From CAZEIW01 sp964512305 (GTDB lineage Bacteria; Pseudomonadota; Gammaproteobacteria; Burkholderiales; Burkholderiaceae_F), in assembly GCA_964512305.1 (NCBI GenBank), contig CAZEIW010000120.1:1-35709 (forward strand): 35,709 nucleotides of DNA. The letters run 5' to 3'. The notes beneath the pieces were generated by a model, which did not search any database, was not told the DNA's origin, and saw only the letters and a list, made by a program, of their open reading frames with translations. Positions 8,016 to 14,229 of the stretch are shown here, in pieces. A program made the position numbers and the translations under genes. Within the stretch, counting starts at the first letter, position 1; the number at the start of each line of letters is the position of its first letter.

Positions 8016-8495
8016 ATGTTGAAGCTTCGCAAGCCGCCGGCGCCCCCGGGCACCGGTACGGCGTCCGGCGCGGGACCGGCGCCGGACGGCACTCCGATCG
8101 ACGAGCGCGTCGAGCGCAGCGATGAGGAGTGGTCGCTGCTGCTGACCGACGAGCAGTTCCACGTGCTGCGGCGCGAGGGCACCGAGCCTGCCTTCACGAG
8201 TTCCCTGAACGAGGAGAAGCGCGAAGGCGTTTTCGTGTGCGTCGGCTGCGGCCAGACGCTGTTCACTTCCGCGATGAAGTTCGACAGCGGCACCGGGTGG
8301 CCGAGCTTCTACACGTCGGCACCGCGCGCGCTCGAGTTCAAGCGCGATTTCAAGCTGATCTGGCCGCGCACCGAGTACCACTGCGCGCGCTGCGGCGGGC
8401 ATCATGGCCACGTGTTCGTCGACGGCCCGCCGCCGACCGGCAAGCGCTTCTGCAACAACGGGGTCGCGCTGCGCTTCATCCCCGAGTCGGACTGA
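8016..8495 (+). CDS. msrB: Peptide-methionine (R)-S-oxide reductase MsrB
   Basis: The 159-residue enzyme reduces methionine-R-sulfoxide in oxidised proteins, normally recycled by thioredoxin. Visible are the two CxxC zinc motifs (Cys75/78 and Cys123/126), the substrate loop KFDSGTGWPSFY, HHGHVFVDGPPPTGKRFC, and the catalytic Cys146. The usual RxCIN motif reads RFCNN here. The first 30 or so residues are a Pro/Gly/Ala-rich extension without a signal peptide, so a cytoplasmic location is likely. A good SD (AGGAAGG) precedes the ATG. The MFS gene follows 40 nt downstream and may be cotranscribed. Confidence 0.95.
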   Translation: MLKLRKPPAPPGTGTASGAGPAPDGTPIDERVERSDEEWSLLLTDEQFHVLRREGTEPAFTSSLNEEKREGVFVCVGCGQTLFTSAMKFDSGTGWPSFYTSAPRALEFKRDFKLIWPRTEYHCARCGGHHGHVFVDGPPPTGKRFCNNGVALRFIPESD

Positions 8496-8535
8496 GCCTC
8501 GGATCCGGCAGACGGAACCGGGCTCAGGTTCACGA

Positions 8536-9825
8536 ATGGCGTCCGATGCGATGCAAGGGCTGCCTGCAGCCGAGCTGAGCGCCAGCTCGAAGGCGGCATG
8601 GCGGCTGCTGCCGCTGCTGTTCGTCGGTTACGTGGTCGCCTACCTGGACCGCGTCAACGTCGGCTTCGCGCAGCTCCAGATGGGCGCGGACCTGCATTTC
8701 AGCAACGCGGTGTACGGCTTCGGCGCCGGCGTGTTCTTCATCGGCTACTTCCTGTTCGAGGTCCCGAGCAACCTGATCCTGCGACGCGTCGGCGCGCGGA
8801 TCTGGATCGCCCGCATCATGATCACCTGGGGAGTCGTGTCCGCCGGCACGATGCTCGTGGACTCGGCGACCATGTTCTACGCGGCGCGGTTCCTGCTGGG
8901 CGCGGCGGAGGCCGGCTTCTTTCCCGGCATCATCTACTACCTGACGCTGTGGTTTCCAGCCGCGCGGCGCGCACGCATCGTCGCCATCTTCATGACCGCG
9001 ATCGCGATCTCCGGCGTGTTCGGTTCGCCGCTTTCGGGCTGGATCCTCAGGGACCTGAACGGCGCCGGCGGTCTCGCCGGCTGGAAGTGGCTGTTCCTGC
9101 TCGAAGGCCTGCCCTCGGTGCTGGTCGGGGTGTGGGTGCTGCTTCGACTCGACGACGGGATCGAGCAGGCGCGCTGGCTGACGGCCGACGAGAAGATCGC
9201 GCTGAAGAGCGCGCTCGCGCGCGACGAGCGCGATCAGGCAACGCGGACGGTGCGCGCGGCGTTCTTGAGCCCGCGCGTCTTCGTGCTCGCGGTGGTCTAC
9301 TTCTGCTTCGTGGCGGGTCTGTACGGGCTGACGTTCTGGCTGCCGCAGCTGATCAAGGCCGCTGGCGTCAAGGACCTGCTGTCGATCGGGCTGATCACCG
9401 CGATCCCGTTCGCGGTCGGGGCGATCGCGATGGTGGCAAACGGCGCCCACTCCGACCACACCCGCGAGCGTCGCTGGCACGCCGCCGTCGCCGCGCTGTT
9501 CGGCGCCGCCGGCCTGGTGGCCTCGGCATTGCTCGGCCCCGACCAGACCGCGCTGTCCGTCATCGCGCTGACGATCGGGACGGCCGGGATCGTGTCGACC
9601 TTCCCCGTGTTCTGGCCGATCCCGAGCGAGTTCCTGGGCGGCGCGGGGGCGGCCGCAGGCATCGCGCTGATCAACTCGCTCGGCAACCTTGCCGGGTTCG
9701 CCAGCCCGTACATGGTCGGCTTCGTGCGCGACGTGACCGGCAGCACGAATGTCGGCATGTACACGCTGGGGGCTGTCCTCGTGATCGGCGCCTTGCTGGT
9801 GTTGAGCGTGCAGCGCGGTCGGTAG
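8536..9825 (+). CDS. MFS transporter, anion:cation symporter (ACS) family
   Basis: The 429-residue protein has twelve predicted membrane segments. Its first loop carries the ACS-family signature YLDRVNVGFA (36-45), and FEVPSNLILRRVGAR follows after the second segment. The family imports organic anions such as phthalate, tartrate, galactonate and similar carboxylates with protons. A long hydrophilic central loop (about residues 205-245) separates the two halves, as expected. The start is the first ATG after msrB; the frame is open further upstream inside msrB. The SD is weak, so expression may depend on msrB translation. The substrate cannot be assigned. A strong double hairpin follows the stop codon. 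Confidence 0.9.
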   Translation: MASDAMQGLPAAELSASSKAAWRLLPLLFVGYVVAYLDRVNVGFAQLQMGADLHFSNAVYGFGAGVFFIGYFLFEVPSNLILRRVGARIWIARIMITWGVVSAGTMLVDSATMFYAARFLLGAAEAGFFPGIIYYLTLWFPAARRARIVAIFMTAIAISGVFGSPLSGWILRDLNGAGGLAGWKWLFLLEGLPSVLVGVWVLLRLDDGIEQARWLTADEKIALKSALARDERDQATRTVRAAFLSPRVFVLAVVYFCFVAGLYGLTFWLPQLIKAAGVKDLLSIGLITAIPFAVGAIAMVANGAHSDHTRERRWHAAVAALFGAAGLVASALLGPDQTALSVIALTIGTAGIVSTFPVFWPIPSEFLGGAGAAAGIALINSLGNLAGFASPYMVGFVRDVTGSTNVGMYTLGAVLVIGALLVLSVQRGR

Positions 9826-9836
9826 GCGTTGTAACT

Positions 9837-9937
9837 CCCCTCTCCCGCAGAGCGGGAGAGGGGTGGGGGTGAGGGCGGCCAACGAAGCTCCGCTCCTCAC
9901 CCTCACCCCTGCCCCTCTCCCGCATGCGGGAGAGGGG
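9837..9937. terminator. Paired hairpins between convergent MFS and rhlE genes (family 2 palindromes)
   Basis: Hairpin 1 is CCCCTCTCCCGC (9837-9848), loop AGA, GCGGGAGAGGGG (9852-9863). Hairpin 2 is the near-identical palindrome at 9912-9937, with CCCCTCTCCCGC and GCGGGAGAGGGG overlapping around ATG. The sequences between (GTGGGGGTGAGGG and CCTCACCCTCACCCC) are also complementary, so the whole 101 nt can fold as one long stem or two short ones. It fills the space between two converging genes, so a bidirectional terminator role is likely. The same palindrome recurs at 17898-17921 and 18024-18047, showing that it is a dispersed repeat. Confidence 0.75.
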
Positions 9938-9944
9938 ACGGCAG

Positions 9945-11516
9945 TTAGCGGCCGCGGCGCGCCGGGGCGGACACGGTCCAGCCCGGAGGCAGGTTGCTGC
10001 GGACGAGCGATGAGGCTTCGCGGCGGTGATCGGGCTGCGCGGTTGCCCGGCGCGGCTCCGAACGCTGCGCGGCCGGCACCCCGCGATGAGCAGGCTGCGA
10101 CGGCGCATGCGCGCGAGGCTTGGGCGTTGCTGATTCCGGCGCCGGCGCACGAGGCTTGCGCGGTGCCGATTCCGGCGACGCCGCACGCGCTTCGCCGGAC
10201 GGGCGCCGCGACGGCTGTGCTTCGCGCCGCGGCGGCTGCGAATCGCGCCGCTTCGCCGGCGCATGCGCTGGCCGCGAACGCGACGGACGAGGCGAGGGCC
10301 GCTCCTCCCGGTTGTCGGCCTGGGTCGAAGGCGAGACGCGGGGCGGTTCGAAGTCGGCGACCGCGACGCGCTTGATCGGCCGCTTGATCAGCCGTTCGAT
10401 GTCGCGCAGGCGCCCCATCTCCTCGGGGCTCACGAGCGAAACCGCCTCGCCGGTCGCGCCGGCGCGGCCGGTGCGGCCGATCCGGTGCACATAGTCCTCG
10501 GGCACGTGAGGCATCTCGAAATTGACCACGTGCGGCAACTGTTCGATGTCCAGCCCGCGCGCCGCGATGTCGGTCGCGACCAGCACCTGCAGCTTGCCGC
10601 TCTTGAATTCCGCCAGCGCGCGCGTGCGCGCGCCCTGGCTCTTGTTGCCGTGGATCGCGAGCGCCGGCACGCCGCTCTTTTCGAGCCGGGCGGCGAGCTT
10701 GTTGGCGCCGTGCTTGGTGCGCGTGAACACGAGCACCTGGAACCAGTTGCTCCCCTTTACGAGGTGCACCAGAAGGTCCGCCTTGTGCGCCGTATCCACC
10801 GGGTGCACCGTCTGCTCGACCGCATCGACGGTCGAATTGCGCGGCGTCGCCTGGATGTGCTCCGGTGCCTTCAGCAGGCCGTTCGCCAGCTCCCGGATCG
10901 GGTCGGGGAACGTGGCCGAGAAGAGCAGGTTCTGGCGCTGACGCGGCAGGATCGCGAGGATGCGCTTGATGTCGTGGATGAAGCCCATGTCGAGCATGCG
11001 GTCCGCCTCGTCGAGGACGAGGATCTCGACGCCCGAGAGGTCGACGGTGCGCTGGCCATGATGGTCGAGCAGCCGCCCGGGAGTGGCGACCAGGATGTCG
11101 ACGCCGCGGCGAAGCCGGTCGATCTGGGGGTTGATGGCCACCCCGCCGAAAACGACGGTCGAGGTCAGGGTGGTGTGCTTGCCGTAGGTTTGCACGCTCT
11201 CTTCGACCTGCGCCGCCAGTTCGCGGGTAGGTGTCAGGATCAGCGTGCGGATTTTCCTCGCCGCATGGCGGCCGCGGCTGCCAGCGGAACGGTCCTCGGG
11301 AGCCGGGGCGCCAGAGGCCCCATCGGCCAAGCGTTGCAGGATGGGCAGCACGAACGCGGCCGTCTTGCCGGTGCCGGTTTGCGCGCCTGCGAGCAGGTCG
11401 CCGCCAGCGAGGACGACGGGAATTGCCTGTTTCTGAATGGGTGTCGGCTCTTTATAGCCGACGTCGGCGACCGCGCGCACAAGCGCGTCGGACAAGCCGA
11501 AGCTTGCGAAAGACAT
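9945..11516 (-). CDS. rhlE: DEAD-box ATP-dependent RNA helicase, RhlE type
   Basis: The 523-residue protein is an RNA helicase acting in ribosome assembly and RNA turnover, as known for RhlE. All core motifs are present: Q motif (F6, GYKEPTPIQ), Walker A AQTGTGKT (45-52), PTREL (96-100), DEAD (169-172), SAT (200-202), the second RecA domain ending in HRIGRTGRAG. The C-terminal 135 residues or so are a disordered, strongly basic Arg/Pro/Ala/Ser tail with imperfect internal repeats (PRKPRAPAPES and TPKPRAHAPS), probably an RNA-binding tail. It is transcribed alone toward the MFS gene. About 300 nt upstream have no gene, which leaves room for a long leader of the kind often found in front of cold-shock helicase genes; that is an inference. 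Confidence 0.95.
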   Translation of the reverse strand: MSFASFGLSDALVRAVADVGYKEPTPIQKQAIPVVLAGGDLLAGAQTGTGKTAAFVLPILQRLADGASGAPAPEDRSAGSRGRHAARKIRTLILTPTRELAAQVEESVQTYGKHTTLTSTVVFGGVAINPQIDRLRRGVDILVATPGRLLDHHGQRTVDLSGVEILVLDEADRMLDMGFIHDIKRILAILPRQRQNLLFSATFPDPIRELANGLLKAPEHIQATPRNSTVDAVEQTVHPVDTAHKADLLVHLVKGSNWFQVLVFTRTKHGANKLAARLEKSGVPALAIHGNKSQGARTRALAEFKSGKLQVLVATDIAARGLDIEQLPHVVNFEMPHVPEDYVHRIGRTGRAGATGEAVSLVSPEEMGRLRDIERLIKRPIKRVAVADFEPPRVSPSTQADNREERPSPRPSRSRPAHAPAKRRDSQPPRREAQPSRRPSGEARAASPESAPRKPRAPAPESATPKPRAHAPSQPAHRGVPAAQRSEPRRATAQPDHRREASSLVRSNLPPGWTVSAPARRGR

Positions 11517-11835
11517 GAAAATACTTTCAAGGGGTCGGCCTGCCGCCGCTTCAATCGCGAAGCGAGGCGTTCATCGACCAGCCGATTGCAGACAAACGAG
11601 GTGGGGATTGATGCAAGTCGGAATTGACCGTGGCGAGGTGCCTGTTGGGAACAGGCACGCTGGTCTCAAGCCACGAGGCGCAGTGTACCACAGGCGCAAC
11701 CGGCGGCCGTTCTCCGGATTCACGCGCCTTCATGGTGCCATTTCCCCGGATCGGCGACCCTCGATGGCAGGCGATCGCTTCGGTGGCAAGATAGACGATC
11801 ACGCGAAACCCTCAATGCCAAGCCCGAGCAAACCC
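11517..11835. other. Gene-free region between divergent rhlE and DUF1330 genes
   Basis: This 319-nt stretch holds no convincing gene. It contains a perfect 9-bp hairpin (11638-11658) and should carry the promoters of both flanking genes. No strong -35/-10 pair could be picked out. Short open frames here have poor start sites and no recognisable product. Confidence 0.5.
11638..11658 (-). promoter_or_regulatory. Hairpin in the putative rhlE leader
   Basis: GTGCCTGTT (11638-11646) and AACAGGCAC (11650-11658) are perfectly complementary around a 3-nt loop, about 120 nt upstream of the rhlE start. If rhlE is transcribed from beyond this point, the hairpin lies in its 5' leader and could affect transcript stability or translation. 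It could equally be a protein-binding palindrome. It has no U-tract, so it is not a typical terminator. Confidence 0.4.
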
Positions 11836-12123
11836 ATGGCCGCTTACATCTACGCGAACATCGAGGTCACCGACCCCGCCGCTTACGAAGCGTACCGCCG
11901 CGAGGTCCCGAAGCTCATTTCCGCCCACGGCGGCCGCTACCTGGTGCGCGGTGGCGCCGCGACCCTGCTGGAGGGCGACACCACGCCGCAACGCCAGGTC
12001 ATCCTGGAATTCCCAGACATGGCGCACCTGCGCGCTTTTTATACGTGCGCGGAGTACAGGCGGCTTGTCGCCGTGCGTCAGGGCGCGTCGAAGGGGACGC
12101 TGATCGCCATCGAAGGGGTTTAG
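11836..12123 (+). CDS. DUF1330 family protein
   Basis: This small cytoplasmic protein of 95 residues has the DUF1330 pattern of a dimeric alpha/beta ferredoxin-like barrel: AAYIYANIEVTDPAAYEAYRREVPKLISAHGGRYLVRGG, then a short loop (LLEGDTTPQRQVILEFPDMAHLRAFYTCAEYRRLVAVRQ) and a final strand. The length matches the family. No biochemical function is established for most members. ATG 11836 is chosen because the conserved family start begins there; an in-frame ATG at 11815 would add seven residues. Neither has a good SD. It is transcribed divergently from rhlE. Confidence 0.85.
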   Translation: MAAYIYANIEVTDPAAYEAYRREVPKLISAHGGRYLVRGGAATLLEGDTTPQRQVILEFPDMAHLRAFYTCAEYRRLVAVRQGASKGTLIAIEGV

Positions 12124-12265
12124 TCCGGAGTTTGCGCAGCCGGTGTCGATTCGGCTCCGCGCCGATCGACTAGCTCGCGGGACCGTGTTCCCGTGTCGTA
12201 CCGATCGAAACCCGAATCCGGGTGAGGCGGGCGGCAGTGGGTCGTCTTCGTTGCAGGAGCAGCCG

Positions 12266-12742
12266 ATGCAAAAGATCACGCCTTTTTTGTGGTATTCCAA
12301 GGAGGCCGAGGAAGCTGCGGCGTTCTATGCCTCCGTATTTCCCGACTCGCGAGTCACACGCGTCACCGCCCTGCCCAGCGAATCGCCCAGCGGGCCGCCC
12401 GGATCGGTGAAGGTCGTCGAGTTCGTGCTGTTCGGCCAGCCCTTCATGGCGATGAGCGCCGGGCCGCTCGACCCGTTCAACCACGCGGTGTCCTTCGTCG
12501 TGAATTGCGACACTCAGGCCGAGCTCGACCGCTACTGGAACGCGCTGATCGAGGGCGGGTCGGCCGAGCAGTGCGGCTGGCTGAAGGACCGTTACGGCCT
12601 TTCCTGGCAGATCGTTCCGCGGGCTCTGGGAGAAATGATGTCCTCGCCCGATCGGGCCAAGGCCAAGCGAGCCTCTGACGCGATGATGAAGATGGTCAAG
12701 CTCGACATCGCCGCGCTGCGGGCTGCATTCGACGGCCGATAG
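12266..12742 (+). CDS. PhnB-like VOC (glyoxalase-fold) protein
   Basis: The 158-residue protein belongs to the PhnB-like branch of the VOC superfamily (often labelled 3-demethylubiquinone-9 3-methyltransferase-like, Pfam 3-dmu-9_3-mt). Diagnostic segments are ITPFLWYSKEAEEAAAFYASVFPDSRV at the start, VEFVLFGQPFMAMSAGP in the middle, and NHAVSFVVNCDTQAELDRYWNAL followed by CGWLKDRYGLSWQIVPRAL. The methyltransferase label is historical and no such activity should be assumed. It has a clear SD (AGGAG). It converges on the DUF2252 gene with only 6 nt between the stops. The substrate is unknown. Confidence 0.88.
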   Translation: MQKITPFLWYSKEAEEAAAFYASVFPDSRVTRVTALPSESPSGPPGSVKVVEFVLFGQPFMAMSAGPLDPFNHAVSFVVNCDTQAELDRYWNALIEGGSAEQCGWLKDRYGLSWQIVPRALGEMMSSPDRAKAKRASDAMMKMVKLDIAALRAAFDGR

Positions 12743-12748
12743 CCGGCG

Positions 12749-14065
12749 TCAGGGCGACGCCTTGCGCGAGGCCGTTCGGGCGCGCCGGCGCGCGGAGGAT
12801 TTCGCGGCGGGCGCCTCTGCCGGCTCGCACAGCGCGGTCAGGCGGGGATCGCGCTTGCGCCACGCGGTGCGGAAGGTGGAGAAGGCAGCCCGGTTGGCGG
12901 CATCGACCGCGCGCGCCGTATCGAGCCAGGGGCGTGGGCGCGCCCGCAGCTCGTCGCCGAATTCGACCAGGGCGTCGGCGCCGGTTGCGCCCATGCGGCC
13001 GGCGCTGCGCAGCTGCGCGTAGGCGGCGAGGCGCGCCATCTCGCCCAGCGCGTCGTCCAGCCGGCGGGATCGGCGCGCGAGGTGCGGCAGCGCCATCTTG
13101 TCCTCGACGGGCTGCAGCTCGCGCACGACGAACGAAGTACCCGCCATGGGCAGCGCGGTGAGGAAGGCGGGTGACGCGGCCTGGCACAGGTCCTGCACGA
13201 TCACTACCCGCGCCGCCTCGCTCGGCCAGTGCGGCTGCGCGATCGACGGGAACGCGTCCGCCGCGCTCGATCGGGCCGCGTACTTGAAATCGATCAGGGC
13301 ATTGCGGTCGGGGTCGCCGTTGCCACGCACCAGCGCGACGTAGCGCGCGACGCCCAGGCTGCCCATGCCGGCGACACGAAACGCGAAGTCGCGCGGCCGG
13401 AAAAAGCGCGCGTCCCCGAACCGCTCGGCGAGCGCCGCCAGCCCCCCCTCGAGCGCCTCGTGCAGCACCGGATCCGGCGCCAGGGCGAGATAGCGGCGGC
13501 CATCGATCGCGACACGCCGGCGCCGGCCCTCGAGCCGCGTGCGCTGCGACAGCAGGGTGCGCCGGCGGCGCATCGACACCTGCATCAGCAGCCGCCGGAC
13601 CGCGCCGCGTGCGGTTTCGCGCTCGAGCCAGAACGGCTTGCCGCGCGACAGCGCCATCGCGTAGCAGTCGAGCGCGTGTTGCGCCGCTTCGTGCGCGACC
13701 GCGCGCTCGAGCCCGATGCCCGGCGCGGCCGTGAAGATGCTGGTCAGGAAGCGCATCAGGTCGACCGCGACCGGCAGCCGCGCAGCCTCGTCGAAGTCAT
13801 TGAGGTCGAAGTAGACCAGCCGGTTGGCGCCGCGGAAACAGCCGAAATTCTGCAGGTGCAGGTCGCCGCATACCCAGCCGAGCGGCGACGGCGGCAGCGC
13901 GTCGAGATCGAACGCGCGATGGCCCAGGGCCGCGGTGGCGCGCAGGAACACGAAGGCATCGGTCGCCATCGCGTCGAACTTGCGCCGCATCAGGTGCGGG
14001 TCGCGTCCGCGATTGACGTCGACGATGATGTCGATCGGGTCCGGTTTCGAGGCGCGCCGCGGCAT
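12749..14065 (-). CDS. DUF2252 family protein
   Basis: This protein of about 438 residues shows the DUF2252 pattern, which is distantly kinase-like. An N-terminal region has RGRDPHLMRRKFDAMATDAFVFLRATA; then comes a motif resembling an aminoglycoside-kinase catalytic loop, GDLHLQNFGCFR, followed by FDLNDFDEA. Later segments include RVAGMGSLGVARYVALVRG, DFKYAARSS and FVVRELQPVEDKM. The C terminus is a short basic Ala/Arg/Ser tail. The GDLHLQNF...DFDE arrangement suggests that ATP and metal binding may be retained, but no activity is established for the family. The ATG at 14065 is preferred because the frame upstream runs through a tandem repeat and a dispersed palindrome. It follows the penicillin-acylase gene on the same strand after 164 nt. 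Confidence 0.85.
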   Translation of the reverse strand: MPRRASKPDPIDIIVDVNRGRDPHLMRRKFDAMATDAFVFLRATAALGHRAFDLDALPPSPLGWVCGDLHLQNFGCFRGANRLVYFDLNDFDEAARLPVAVDLMRFLTSIFTAAPGIGLERAVAHEAAQHALDCYAMALSRGKPFWLERETARGAVRRLLMQVSMRRRRTLLSQRTRLEGRRRRVAIDGRRYLALAPDPVLHEALEGGLAALAERFGDARFFRPRDFAFRVAGMGSLGVARYVALVRGNGDPDRNALIDFKYAARSSAADAFPSIAQPHWPSEAARVVIVQDLCQAASPAFLTALPMAGTSFVVRELQPVEDKMALPHLARRSRRLDDALGEMARLAAYAQLRSAGRMGATGADALVEFGDELRARPRPWLDTARAVDAANRAAFSTFRTAWRKRDPRLTALCEPAEAPAAKSSARRRARTASRKASP

Positions 14066-14105
14066 GCGGGGATGGTACGCGGGCGCACCGGAGGCGCAAG
14101 CCAGC

Positions 14106-14139
14106 CCGGCCGTGACAACGCGACCGGCCGTGACAACGC
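14106..14139. repeat. Two-copy tandem repeat upstream of the DUF2252 gene
   Basis: CCGGCCGTGACAACGC occurs at 14106-14121 and again at 14124-14139 (period 18 nt). It lies 40-75 nt upstream of the DUF2252 start on the minus strand. It could be a paired binding site or a simple duplication; there is no further evidence. Confidence 0.6.
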
Positions 14140-14160
14140 CAATGGCGTCCTCCATAGCAG

Positions 14161-14216
14161 GCGTCATCCCCGGGCGCAGTCCCGGGGATCCACGTCGGTG
14201 TGAGGCGCAGGCGCTT
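14161..14216 (+). repeat. Palindromic dispersed repeat, family 1, copy B
   Basis: ATCCCCGGG (14166-14174) and CCCGGGGAT (14181-14189) flank a 6-nt loop. CCACGTCGGTGTGAG and a GGCGCTTC motif follow, as in the left half of the full-length element. It is nearly the reverse complement of copy A. It sits between the acylase stop and the DUF2252 start, both on the minus strand. Confidence 0.75.
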
Positions 14217-14229
14217 CAGGCCCCGCCAT

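Noticed and set aside
7920..8411. Minus-strand frame opposite msrB
   Set aside because: It is antisense to a clear MsrB gene and has no recognisable domain.
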